From contig NZ_FUZK01000003.1 in the NCBI RefSeq assembly GCF_900166985.1, positions 62,001-126,000 on the forward strand: 64,000 bases of DNA, read 5' to 3'. The notes under the pieces are model-generated. The model was not told where the DNA came from. It saw nothing but the letters and a program-made list of their open reading frames with translations, and made no database searches. Origin of the DNA: Acholeplasma oculi. Its GTDB lineage: Bacteria > Bacillota_I > Bacilli_A > Acholeplasmatales > Acholeplasmataceae. A program made the translations under genes and the position numbers. Below are positions 16,655 through 27,450 of the stretch, one piece after another (within the stretch, counting starts at the first letter, position 1; every line of letters starts with the position of its first letter).

Positions 16655-18034
16655 TTAATCCTCTTTTTTATAGTAAAGATCTAAATGTTGTGTAGAAATT
16701 CTCTTTAATTCACTTCTAGGTAGTATTCTTAATAAATCCCAACCTAAGTTTAATGTTTCTTCAATGGTTCGGTTAGATTCAAATCCTTGAGAAATATATT
16801 CTTTTTCAAAACGATCTGCAAATCTTGCATAAAGTTTATCAATGTCAGATAATGCGGACTCTCCAAGAACTGTTGCAAGTTCTTTAGATTCCTTACCACG
16901 TGCATAACTTGCAAATAATTGGTTTAATGTATCTGCATGGTCACTTCTTGTTTTTCCTTTACCAATACCTTTATCTTTTAATCTAGATAATGAAGGTAAG
17001 ACATCAACAGGCGGTTGTAACCCTTTTTGATGTAATTGACGAGATAAGATAACTTGACCTTCTGTAATATAACCCGTTAAGTCAGGAATCGGATGGGTTT
17101 TGTCATCTTCTGGCATTGTGAGAATTGGAAGCTGGGTAATCGATCCTTTTTTACCCTTAACACGACCTGCACGCTCATAAAGACTCGCTAAGTCTGTATA
17201 CATGTAACCTGGATATCCACGTCGACCAGGAACTTCTTTTCTAGCAGCTGAAACCTCTCTTAAGGATTCTGCATAGTTTGTAATATCAGTCATAATGATC
17301 AATACATGCATGTCTAGTTCATATGCTAAATATTCTGCAGCAGTAATTGCCATACGAGGGGTTGCAATACGTTCAATTGCAGGGTCATTTGCTAAATTGA
17401 CAAACATAACTGTTCTGTCAATTGCACCTGACTTTTTAAATTCTTCTATAAAGAAATTTGATTCTTCAAATGTAATACCAATAGCAGCAAATACAACAGC
17501 AAACGCATCATCTTTACCTAAAACTTTTGCATTTCTTGCAATCATTGCTGCTAATTTGTTATGTGGTAAACCAGACCCTGAAAAGATTGGTAATTTTTGA
17601 CCACGTACTAAGGTATTAAGTCCATCAATGGAGGATACACCTGTTTGTATAAATTCAGATGGGTAATCTCTTGCAACTGGATTTAATGGTATACCATTAA
17701 TATCTAATTTTTTCTCAGGAATGATTTTCCCTAACTTATCTTTAGGTTCACCCATACCACTAAAGATACGACCTAAAATAAGAGGTGAAACATCAAGTTC
17801 TAATCCATGACCTAAGAAGACTGCTTTAGCATCTTCAATCTTTAAACCTTGAGAAGATTCAAATAATTGGACTAAAGCTTTATCTTGATCAATTTCTAAA
17901 ACTCGACCATATCGGATTTCACCGTTTGCAAGTTTGATTTTTACAAGTTCATCATATGTGACATCTTTAGTTTTTGTAACAAGCATCAAAGGTCCAACGA
18001 CATCTTTAATGGTTTTATATTCTCTTATCGCCAT
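16655..18034 (-). CDS. ntpB: V-type ATPase subunit B (non-catalytic)
   Basis: Regulatory nucleotide-site subunit of the V1 head, 459 residues. It has no Walker A lysine motif, as expected for B, but keeps the family blocks [52 protein letters not shown] (in two pieces) and the arginine-finger region near [16 protein letters not shown] 18034 has an AAAGGAG site. Spacing to subunit A is three bases. Confidence 0.95.
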   Translation of the reverse strand: MAIREYKTIKDVVGPLMLVTKTKDVTYDELVKIKLANGEIRYGRVLEIDQDKALVQLFESSQGLKIEDAKAVFLGHGLELDVSPLILGRIFSGMGEPKDKLGKIIPEKKLDINGIPLNPVARDYPSEFIQTGVSSIDGLNTLVRGQKLPIFSGSGLPHNKLAAMIARNAKVLGKDDAFAVVFAAIGITFEESNFFIEEFKKSGAIDRTVMFVNLANDPAIERIATPRMAITAAEYLAYELDMHVLIIMTDITNYAESLREVSAARKEVPGRRGYPGYMYTDLASLYERAGRVKGKKGSITQLPILTMPEDDKTHPIPDLTGYITEGQVILSRQLHQKGLQPPVDVLPSLSRLKDKGIGKGKTRSDHADTLNQLFASYARGKESKELATVLGESALSDIDKLYARFADRFEKEYISQGFESNRTIEETLNLGWDLLRILPRSELKRISTQHLDLYYKKED

Positions 18035-18037
18035 CGT

Positions 18038-19798
<1,761 letters not shown>

Positions 19799-19810
19799 TG
19801 TGGTGCCCCC

Positions 19811-20116
19811 TTATATGATTGATATCCCGATGGATTTTTCAATCATCTTCTTAATTTCTAATAATGTATCCTCACTCTTGATACCGGTAGGTAATTTAAG
19901 AAATATCGGATATAATGATTCTTCATATTTATCTAAAATAGATTGGACAAAATCTTCATTGAATGCATCATAAATGATAATTTTTGCCCCTTCTTTAATC
20001 CCATTTTTTATAAATTCATTTACAACTTCAACAGAGTTATCAGTGAAAACATCAATACCAACAGATCTTAATATCATAAACGAATCATTTGTTGAACAAG
20101 CAATAATTTCACTCAT
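19811..20116 (-). CDS. ntpG: V-type ATPase subunit F (NtpG equivalent)
   Basis: Small central-stalk subunit, 101 residues, called NtpG in Enterococcus hirae and F elsewhere. It has the expected Rossmann-like pattern with the N-terminal strand IIACSTNDSFMILRSVGIDV and the conserved YPIFLKLP segment near residue 75. It overlaps the end of subunit C by four bases (ATGA). Identification rests on size, these motifs and operon position. Confidence 0.9.
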   Translation of the reverse strand: MSEIIACSTNDSFMILRSVGIDVFTDNSVEVVNEFIKNGIKEGAKIIIYDAFNEDFVQSILDKYEESLYPIFLKLPTGIKSEDTLLEIKKMIEKSIGISII

Positions 20117-21045
20117 GATAATTTCTCCTTCAGTTTATAGTAAATTTCTTTTAAGTTCTCAATTTCTAATCTCTTTAAACGTGTAAAGTGAATAACTGGT
20201 GCAAAATTGAAACCTTGAAATGATAAATCCTCCATAAAACTATCCATTGATTGCATGAACTTATAGGATACATGAGACAAATATCGATCATGTTGTTGAT
20301 TTTTAACTGCTTCAGTAACATCTTGATCAAAGTAAATAGATAGATTTTTAGATATTTCATCAAAAGATTTAGAAAACCAAGATACTAAGATGTGTTTTTC
20401 AATGGTTCCATCAATTAAGACATTCTTCTCAAAATAAGTAATATCCTTTTTGTATAGTTTTGTTCTTAATAATAATAAGACATTGTCTATATCAGTTTCT
20501 AAACTTACAAGTCTTTTTATAAAGACGTCTGTATTTTTGTTGAATTGACGAACAATATCAAGGTGTAGTTTATAAATAATGTAGTCACTGAGTTCTTTAC
20601 CATCTAAATCCATAAGTTCTAACTTTAATTCATCTAGGTATGCTTTTAAATCTAAATCGATTGTCGCACCATCACCATGTATTAAATAATTTTCAACAGC
20701 TTCTTCATTAAAATTGGATAATCCATGAACAGTATTCTGATATTTAAATCCGAGTAATACAGATTTAAATAAATTGGATAAGAATAAATGATCAAATGAA
20801 CGATATAGAACTTTAAAAATAAGATGATCTTTGTCAATTAAGCCTAATAAGAACTGCTTATGTTTAAGTTCTTCCTGTAAAATGATCATTTCAAAATCAT
20901 TTTGCTCACCTAATCCATACTGGTAATTATTAAGCAATCTTAAAAAATCACTCTTCGTTCCTTGACTAAATGCATTGAACTCATTTCTCTTGAGTAATCG
21001 ATCATATCTTGCTTGAATATATCCACCAATAAATTCGATATCCAT
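20113..21045 (-). CDS. ntpC: V-type ATPase subunit C/d (NtpC)
   Basis: Funnel-like subunit that connects the central stalk to the membrane K ring, 310 residues. It is rich in helices and charged residues, with the weak conservation usual for this subunit; recognisable are the N-terminal FIGGYIQARYDRLLKRNEF and the RQFNKNTDVFIKRLV-like central block. It is called from operon position between E and F and from length. Confidence 0.88.
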   Translation of the reverse strand: MDIEFIGGYIQARYDRLLKRNEFNAFSQGTKSDFLRLLNNYQYGLGEQNDFEMIILQEELKHKQFLLGLIDKDHLIFKVLYRSFDHLFLSNLFKSVLLGFKYQNTVHGLSNFNEEAVENYLIHGDGATIDLDLKAYLDELKLELMDLDGKELSDYIIYKLHLDIVRQFNKNTDVFIKRLVSLETDIDNVLLLLRTKLYKKDITYFEKNVLIDGTIEKHILVSWFSKSFDEISKNLSIYFDQDVTEAVKNQQHDRYLSHVSYKFMQSMDSFMEDLSFQGFNFAPVIHFTRLKRLEIENLKEIYYKLKEKLS

Positions 21046-21047
21046 AA

Positions 21048-21653
21048 TTAATTTAAATCCTCATAAATTTTCTTCTCATAAGTTTGCGATAATTTCTCTA
21101 AAGTCTCTTCATAAGAAAAGTTTAAATCATAATCTTTTCCTTCTAGCATAAACCCAGAAGGAATTGGTGCAGGTACATTTGAAAGTTTAAGTTCATACCC
21201 TTCACCCAATGCTTTATTCAGTAAATCAGCTTCTACTAATTTACCAGATTTTGAACTTAGAATTTTAGCATATTTACTATATTCATGTTTAGAAACGAAT
21301 ATCGTTTCATTACGTTCAATGGTTTCTTTTTTAATTGCTTTTACAACATAATTAAATAAATCTTTTCCATCAAGTGAGTTTAAAAACAACTTGATTTCAT
21401 TAAAGATATTCTCAATTAATTTTTGTTTAGCAAGTGCAACTTCATCTCTGATTGCACGTTCGCTATCTAATTTTTTACGGTCGACTTGATTAGTAAGTTT
21501 TAGACTTTCTTTTAAGAAATTTTGTTCTAAGTCTTTTTTAGCTTCATCAATTAATCTTTGATAAAGTAAGTTTGCATCTTCATTTGCTTTGCTTAGAATG
21601 CCTTCAACGATCAATTCACCTTTTTTAAGTATTTTTTCCTCTAATTTAGACAT
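21048..21653 (-). CDS. ntpE: V-type ATPase subunit E (peripheral stalk)
   Basis: Peripheral-stalk subunit, 201 residues. The N-terminal half is a long charged helix (about 1-90, KLEEKILKKGELIVEGILSKAN onward) and the C-terminal half is a small globular domain that binds the A/B head. It forms a heterodimer with the G/H-type subunit at the start of the operon. Confidence 0.9.
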   Translation of the reverse strand: MSKLEEKILKKGELIVEGILSKANEDANLLYQRLIDEAKKDLEQNFLKESLKLTNQVDRKKLDSERAIRDEVALAKQKLIENIFNEIKLFLNSLDGKDLFNYVVKAIKKETIERNETIFVSKHEYSKYAKILSSKSGKLVEADLLNKALGEGYELKLSNVPAPIPSGFMLEGKDYDLNFSYEETLEKLSQTYEKKIYEDLN

Positions 21654-21660
21654 ATGATCC

Positions 21661-22152
21661 TCAGCCTGGTAATTGAGTCCACATTAAGATAGAAATCAAT
21701 AATGCAAGAATTGCATAAGTCTCTACTAATGCAGTCATTGTGATACCTCTGGTTGAAATTTCAGGTCTTTTACCTGTCATTAAAATCGAAGATGCAGACA
21801 TTTTTCCTTGATAAATTGCAGAAAATAATCCTACAATTGCAATAGGTAATGAAGCAGCAAAATACATTTGACCTTCAAGTGGTGTTAAGGCAATCGGATT
21901 ACCTGTTAACCATTGCATTTTAACAAGCATTAATACTGTTACTAAGAATCCATAAATACCTTGTGTTCCTGACAATGCTTGTAAAAGTAATACTTTACCA
22001 AATAACTCTGGTTTTTCACTTAAAACTCCTGTTGCAGCTCTACCTGCAATAGATACTCCCATTGCAGAACCGATACCTGCTAATCCTGCTGATAATGCAG
22101 CACCTAATAGTGCCCAAGTTAATCCATCAAACTCTAAAAATACGAATGGCAT
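21661..22152 (-). CDS. ntpK: V-type ATPase proteolipid subunit K with Na+-site residues
   Basis: Membrane rotor-ring subunit of 163 residues made of two fused hairpins (four helices). The ion-binding Glu is Glu144 in TALVETYAILALL. Residues that bind Na+ in Enterococcus hirae NtpK (Leu61, Thr64, Gln65, Tyr68, Gln110, Glu139) all have counterparts: Leu60, Thr63, Gln64 and Tyr67 in LSGTQGIYG, Gln115 in IYQGK, and Glu144. This supports Na+ rather than H+ as coupling ion. Only one ion site per subunit is present, as in the E. hirae protein. Confidence 0.95.
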   Translation of the reverse strand: MPFVFLEFDGLTWALLGAALSAGLAGIGSAMGVSIAGRAATGVLSEKPELFGKVLLLQALSGTQGIYGFLVTVLMLVKMQWLTGNPIALTPLEGQMYFAASLPIAIVGLFSAIYQGKMSASSILMTGKRPEISTRGITMTALVETYAILALLISILMWTQLPG

Positions 22153-22165
22153 AATTTATTTCTCC

Positions 22166-24055
22166 TTATTTTTTCTCTTTTAAATTTACTTGATAAACAT
22201 ATTTTAATTGAAGTTGTAGGGGTTCAAATAAATACCCTCCACCTTCGTAAAACTTACCATAATACTCTAAATATTGTAATCTTCCCGCATGAACATATGC
22301 GCTTAGTAATCCCATTACAAAGTTGAATATATGTCCGACTAGATATACAACAATACCCAGTAAGAAACCTACGAAAGGAATCGAATTCCATACCATATCA
22401 GCAAGTAAATTCATCGTAAAGGCAATGACTGCTGAGGATAATGCTAATGCTAATATTCTTGAATAACTTAGGACATCTGATAGATAGGAAGTTGAACTAT
22501 ATAATCCACCAAAAGCAGACATGATTTTACCAAAAATACTCTTAGTATGTCTTCCGCTTAATACGATAATAATTAAGACACCTATACCAATTGATCCTAG
22601 TGCAATATAGGTTAATATATTCATCAACATTGCATCCAGTTGAATAAACATTGTTGCAGCATAGATACTTATACCTAATAATATGAGTATCCATGAGAGT
22701 CCATCTGCAATTCCAGTTAAGATATCTCCTTGTTTAGCGGTATTAATCATTTTCATAATGAGTGCACAAATAATATGTATGATACCTATTGCTATGGATA
22801 TAATTAACATCGGAACCGGGTCTTGTATTGGGTCTAGCAATGGTGTATAAAGTGTTGCACCAAAGAATGATCCAAAGACTAAACCAGCAAGGATTGCCGT
22901 AAATCCAGAATAGAAGAAAATGGTTGCTAAATCTTTAATACCACCTCTAAGTTTTCCAAATTTAGCAGCTAAACCAAAGATTAGAATCATGGATAGTCCA
23001 TATCCAATATCACCCATCATAATACCAAAGATTATCCAGTACCAGAAACTCATCATAGGGTTAGGGTCAATTTCTTTTGGAGATGGAATTGAGAATTGAT
23101 TTGTAATATATTCAAACGGTTTAATGAGTCGGTTATTTTTAAGTGCTGTTGGTACATTTTCATTTTCGTTTGCGTCTCTAGTTTCAAGTTCATAGGTTAA
23201 GGATTCATCCTTTAGAACCTTTTCTAAATCCGCTACTTGATCACCACGCATCCAACCTTCAATATAAACTGTTTGATTGGTTTTTCCTAAATTGATTTGT
23301 TTTCTTAAGTCTTTACTCACTTGTTGATCATATAAAAGTTTTAATTCAGCTAATTGTTTGGTATGTTCAATCATGAAATTTTCTATATCAACAATTGCAT
23401 CTTGATACTTTGTCATCTCATTTTGATAATACTCAATCATTAATGGATTCTTTTGTGAGAATTTCTCAATTTCATGTTCTATAAATTGGTGTTGATTAAG
23501 AATATCTTTTGCTTGTTCATAATATTCCTTATCGAAAACGACATTAATATATGTATAGAACTCATCTTTGCTTATGATATCCACATATGCATCAATACCT
23601 TCTAAGAATCCTTTTAATGATAAGAGTCGTTCTTCTTTAACTTTACCGAGCAAAACATCAGTAAATTTAAGATTTTTTAACTTCGCTTGTTCTACAGGAA
23701 GTAAGCGATAAGGAAGAACGGTTTCTAATTTCTTTTTGAACTTTTGAAATCCTTCTTTATGTTTGGTTAATTGATTTTGCTTCTCTATAATCTCATTTGC
23801 AACTAAAAGTGTATTATTTGAAAGATTTTCAAATCTTTCTAGTTCAACAACTTCATTACCACCAATGGATTTTTTCAAGTAACCATCTAAGATTTCAATC
23901 GCCTTAGATACTTTAATGGTATCTTCAGATGGTGATTGTGTTTTCAAATACTTTTGATCAAGCATTAAAAATCCATGGACTTGGATTGTTTTAATAATCT
24001 TATTGAAGTCTTCTTCCATAAAGATAAGCTTTGCTTTTTTCATTGATACTATCAT
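22166..24055 (-). CDS. ntpI: V-type ATPase subunit I/a (stator)
   Basis: Large stator subunit, 629 residues. The N-terminal half (about 1-310) is a soluble coiled-coil arm; the C-terminal half has about seven or eight membrane helices carrying the half-channels. The conserved arginine region is visible as SDVLSYSRILALALSSAVIAF. ATG 24055 overlaps the stop of the preceding gene by four bases; ATG 24043 (MKKAKLIF) is also possible. Confidence 0.94.
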   Translation of the reverse strand: MIVSMKKAKLIFMEEDFNKIIKTIQVHGFLMLDQKYLKTQSPSEDTIKVSKAIEILDGYLKKSIGGNEVVELERFENLSNNTLLVANEIIEKQNQLTKHKEGFQKFKKKLETVLPYRLLPVEQAKLKNLKFTDVLLGKVKEERLLSLKGFLEGIDAYVDIISKDEFYTYINVVFDKEYYEQAKDILNQHQFIEHEIEKFSQKNPLMIEYYQNEMTKYQDAIVDIENFMIEHTKQLAELKLLYDQQVSKDLRKQINLGKTNQTVYIEGWMRGDQVADLEKVLKDESLTYELETRDANENENVPTALKNNRLIKPFEYITNQFSIPSPKEIDPNPMMSFWYWIIFGIMMGDIGYGLSMILIFGLAAKFGKLRGGIKDLATIFFYSGFTAILAGLVFGSFFGATLYTPLLDPIQDPVPMLIISIAIGIIHIICALIMKMINTAKQGDILTGIADGLSWILILLGISIYAATMFIQLDAMLMNILTYIALGSIGIGVLIIIVLSGRHTKSIFGKIMSAFGGLYSSTSYLSDVLSYSRILALALSSAVIAFTMNLLADMVWNSIPFVGFLLGIVVYLVGHIFNFVMGLLSAYVHAGRLQYLEYYGKFYEGGGYLFEPLQLQLKYVYQVNLKEKK

Positions 24056-24360
24056 GAACTTAAAACCTCTTTTTTAAGTTCAAGAATGTATTTTTCAACA
24101 ACTTCTTTATAATCGCTATCAATTTTTTGATTGAGTTCTAATTTCTTAGCTTCTAGTGCTTTTGAAATTCTGTTTAACTCATCTTGCGTTGATTGTTGGA
24201 TTTGATCTATTTGCTCTTGATAAGATGCTTTTAAAAGATTAATCTCTTTTTCAGCTTCTACTTTTTTCAAATCTAAGATTTGTTGAGTTTTATCTTTAGC
24301 TTCATTTATAGAAATTTCAACTTGCTCTTCAAGTTCTATGATGCGTTCTAGTTTACTCAA
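24052..24360 (-). CDS. ntpF: V-type ATPase subunit G/H (peripheral stalk)
   Basis: First gene of the V-ATPase operon: a 102-residue, fully charged coiled coil (Glu/Lys/Gln-rich heptads throughout) that pairs with subunit E, NtpF in Enterococcus hirae. An in-frame ATG lies at 24396, but GGAGG at plus 24369-24373 sits eight bases before a TTG at 24360, giving MSKLERIIELEEQ; that start is chosen. Sequence identity in this family is low, so the call rests on coiled-coil nature, length and position before subunit I. Confidence 0.82.
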   Translation of the reverse strand: MSKLERIIELEEQVEISINEAKDKTQQILDLKKVEAEKEINLLKASYQEQIDQIQQSTQDELNRISKALEAKKLELNQKIDSDYKEVVEKYILELKKEVLSS

Positions 24361-24632
24361 TTGTAAGACCTCCACTATAAATTTTTTATAATTCAATCCA
24401 TTCAGACCAAAATGAAGTTTTATTCAGTATGAAATCCTATCCATCAGCATGTTTATAAAAATTTCACTGTATGAAAGGTCATAATTGATGCACTTAATTT
24501 GAATGGAATCGCATTGTCAGTTGTTATTTTAGCATGATTTAAACTATCTTTATAACGATATGCAACGCAAACTTATTCAAATATATTGAGTACATCATAA
24601 AACTCATATCTGCTTTTAGATGATTCTAATAT
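24361..24632 (-). promoter_or_regulatory. Long leader of the V-ATPase operon, no gene seen
   Basis: About 265 bases between the predicted start of transcription and the first start codon. I find no ORF of note, tRNA or riboswitch that I recognise. A second extended -10 (TGCTAAAAT on the minus strand, plus about 24526-24534) lies within it, so a shorter transcript is possible. Confidence 0.35.
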
Positions 24633-24660
24633 ATTGTATCATTTTTGGTGTTTTATTCAA
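24633..24660 (-). promoter_or_regulatory. Promoter of the V-ATPase operon
   Basis: Minus strand TTGAAT (plus 24655-24660), 16-base spacer, TACAAT (plus 24633-24638) preceded by TGA, an extended -10. Confidence 0.6.
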
Positions 24661-24710
24661 AGTCATATCATAACATTGTTCCTTATTTTACATAATTGAG
24701 TCCATCAAAT

Positions 24711-24737
24711 AAAAAGCCTCAGTCATATGACTGAGGC
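24711..24737 (-). terminator. Terminator of the ABC-tldD-tldE operon
   Basis: Perfect 22-base palindrome at 24716-24737, arms GCCTCAGTCAT and ATGACTGAGGC, followed on the minus strand by TTTTT. Confidence 0.85.
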
Positions 24738-24751
24738 GTTCATAAAGCGAT

Positions 24752-26065
24752 TTATTTTTCTTCTCCGGATACTGTAAGTTTTCCAACATGAACTGATGGT
24801 GAACCTACACCTGATAAATCAAATTTAAGGTCAGATCCGATACCTTTAATTTGTAATAAGAGTTCAAACCAGTTTCCTGATAATACAACCATCTTAACGG
24901 CATGATCGAGTTTACCGTTTTTAATGAGTACACCACCCGCTTGTAAGCTGAAATTACCATTAGAGTGATTAACACCTGCATGTAAGCCAACTAAATCTGT
25001 TACATAGAAACCTTCTTCAATATCTTTGATTAATGCATCAAAGTCTTTAGTACCTGGTTCTAGGTAAAGTGCCGCAGGTCCAATGGAACCACCAAATGCG
25101 TTACCCGTTGGTTCTTCATTAAATAGTTTAGCAGTTCTAAGAGAGTGTAAGAATCCAGTAAACACGCCATCTTTAATAATCTTCTTAGGATTCGCAGCAA
25201 CCCCTTCATCGTCAAAAGAGTTTTGGAATGGTGCAAGTTCATTTAATGGATCATCCCAAAGATTAAAGAAATCTACTGCAATTTTCTCACCTTTTTTATC
25301 TTTTAAAGCAGTTACTTTACGGTAAGCTGCCTCACCTGAGAATAATCCACTAAAGACATTTAACATATCACCAAATCTCTTGGATGAGAATACTGTTTCA
25401 TATTGTCCTGTTTTAATACTCTTACCATCTAATTTAGATAATCCAGATTCAATGGTTTTTTGTGCATCAGCTTCGGCATTAAAATCATCAAACTTTTTAG
25501 CAAGAACAACTTCATAACCTGTTTTGATATCACCATTTTTCTCAAAGATTGCTATACCGTATGCATATGCAAAATTATGCTTACGCGTAAGGTTTAATCC
25601 TTTCGAGTTGATAATTGTTGTTTCACCGTAATTTTCTGAATAGTTTGTAGAATCCATTTGCTTAACATATTCACATTTTAAGATATTCTTTTCTAATTCA
25701 AATAAATAGTTAATCTTATCTTCAATAGCTACGCTGTCAAAGTCAAAATCATTTTCTTTAACAACTGGATAACTTTTGGACCCTTCAAATATAATTGCAG
25801 GTTCTTTAACTGTTAATGCAAGTGCGTTTAATTTGAGTAAATCAAATAAATCATTAATCGCTTCATCACTTAAGTTTTCAAGTGTACCAGAGACTAACTT
25901 ATCATCAAAGATTGCTTTAACTTTCGCTTTATTTACATCGGAAGTCGTTAATGCTTCAACTTTTCCTTGATAAACTTCAATAGAAAGTGATTTGGATCTT
26001 GTTGAATAGATTTCTACTTCACTAAAGCCTTTTTTAAGACCTAATTCAATCCATTTTTCAAACAT
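24752..26065 (-). CDS. pmbA: TldE/PmbA-family metallopeptidase partner
   Basis: Partner subunit of the TldD/TldE protease, 437 residues. In this pair TldD carries the active site and TldE lacks it; consistent with that no HExxxH motif is found here. Recognisable blocks: GFSEVEIYSTRSKSLSIEVYQGKVE at the start, FGGSIGPAALYLEPGT and GVNHSNGNFSLQAGGVLIKNGKL. It starts on the last base of tldD (TAATG), so translation is coupled. The complex degrades unfolded peptides and in some bacteria matures peptide antibiotics; no such precursor is seen here. Confidence 0.92.
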   Translation of the reverse strand: MFEKWIELGLKKGFSEVEIYSTRSKSLSIEVYQGKVEALTTSDVNKAKVKAIFDDKLVSGTLENLSDEAINDLFDLLKLNALALTVKEPAIIFEGSKSYPVVKENDFDFDSVAIEDKINYLFELEKNILKCEYVKQMDSTNYSENYGETTIINSKGLNLTRKHNFAYAYGIAIFEKNGDIKTGYEVVLAKKFDDFNAEADAQKTIESGLSKLDGKSIKTGQYETVFSSKRFGDMLNVFSGLFSGEAAYRKVTALKDKKGEKIAVDFFNLWDDPLNELAPFQNSFDDEGVAANPKKIIKDGVFTGFLHSLRTAKLFNEEPTGNAFGGSIGPAALYLEPGTKDFDALIKDIEEGFYVTDLVGLHAGVNHSNGNFSLQAGGVLIKNGKLDHAVKMVVLSGNWFELLLQIKGIGSDLKFDLSGVGSPSVHVGKLTVSGEEK

Positions 26066-27450
26066 TATTTCTTTCCTCCTTGTCCACCAACAAGCATTTT
26101 AGATACTCTAATGGTTGGTTGGCCTACATCGGTTGGAATCGATCCACTTCCAGCACCGCACATACCTTGACCAAATGTTCTATTGTTTGCAACACGGTCA
26201 ATATTTAAAATCGTTTCAGCACCGTGTCCAATCAGCATTGCACCACGAACTGGTTTGGTTAATTTACCATTTTCAATCATATAACCTTCCATAACAGCGA
26301 AGTTATACTCTCCAGTTGCAGGATTAACTGTTCCACCACCTAGTTTTTTAGCAAATAGTCCATATGGTGTATCTTTAATAATATCTTCATAATTTTCTGT
26401 ACCATTTTCAATGTACGTTGTATTCATACGTGCAGTTGGTGCATATTTATAACTTTGACGACGACCAGAACCAGTTGATTCATAGTTCATACGTTTACCA
26501 CTCTTATAATCGGATAAATATCCTTTTAAAATACCTTTTTCAATTAATAAATTTTTCTGAGTTTTATGACCTTCATCATCAAATGTTGTTCTACCCCATT
26601 GCTTAGGATCATCACCATTATCATATGCTGTAACAACTTCACTTGCAACTTTTTGTCCTAGTTTTCCAGCAAAAGGTGATAAACCTTTAGAAACAGCACT
26701 CGTTTCAAGTGGATGTCCGACAGCTTCATGGAAAATGACGCCTCCAAAACCATTATGAATAACAACAGGCATTTCTTGAGGTTCCATGTTATCTGCATAA
26801 AGATAAGTCATTGCAGATTCTGCAACTTCTTTTGCAAGTGCTTTAAAATCTATTTCATCAAAGATTTCAAATCCCATATTTCTTCCAGGTGCTTCATATG
26901 CATCTTGAATGAGTGCATTATCTTGAGCTGTTGCTGTTAATGCACAACGTGTATAGGTTCTAACATCATCTTGTAATAATCCTCTAGAATTTGCAATTAA
27001 AACCTTTTGTTCCCACTCAATTAAAGTTGCACCTGCTTGAATGATTTTCTCATCATGATTCTTAATGATATTGGATAGTTCAATTAAAGTCTTACTTTTT
27101 TCTTGTGGCGTTAAACTGTTATGTGGTTTTTTAATGTCATTGACATAAGGTAATTTCTCACCAAGTGGTTTTGCAGTTTGTTTACTACCCTTAAATGAAC
27201 CACGTAATGTTAACATCAGTTTTTCAATAGATGCATAGGAATCATCATTAGAATATCCATATACTTCATCAATACCTTGAAGTAAACGAACGCCCACGCC
27301 ATGTACATCTCCTGTTGTAACACTTATAACTTCTCCGTTATTCACAGAAATTCTTCCACTTTTAGTATCTTCTAAAAAGATTTCTGAAAAATCTGCACCG
27401 GTTTCTAAACCGAGTTGGAGCAATGTTTCTAATTCTTTTTTATTAAGCAT
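26065..27450 (-). CDS. tldD: TldD-family zinc metalloprotease
   Basis: Catalytic subunit of TldD/TldE, 461 residues from the ATG at 27450. The active-site motif HEAVGH (HExxxH) lies in GFGGVIFHEAVGHPLE, and the third-ligand region MCGAGSGSIPTDVGQP is near the C-terminus. An in-frame ATG at 27474 exists, but AAGGAG just before 27450 fixes the start. It overlaps the upstream ABC transporter gene by eight bases. The link with an ABC exporter in one operon is notable, since TldD/TldE can process exported peptides, but no candidate substrate gene was found. Confidence 0.94.
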   Translation of the reverse strand: MLNKKELETLLQLGLETGADFSEIFLEDTKSGRISVNNGEVISVTTGDVHGVGVRLLQGIDEVYGYSNDDSYASIEKLMLTLRGSFKGSKQTAKPLGEKLPYVNDIKKPHNSLTPQEKSKTLIELSNIIKNHDEKIIQAGATLIEWEQKVLIANSRGLLQDDVRTYTRCALTATAQDNALIQDAYEAPGRNMGFEIFDEIDFKALAKEVAESAMTYLYADNMEPQEMPVVIHNGFGGVIFHEAVGHPLETSAVSKGLSPFAGKLGQKVASEVVTAYDNGDDPKQWGRTTFDDEGHKTQKNLLIEKGILKGYLSDYKSGKRMNYESTGSGRRQSYKYAPTARMNTTYIENGTENYEDIIKDTPYGLFAKKLGGGTVNPATGEYNFAVMEGYMIENGKLTKPVRGAMLIGHGAETILNIDRVANNRTFGQGMCGAGSGSIPTDVGQPTIRVSKMLVGGQGGKK

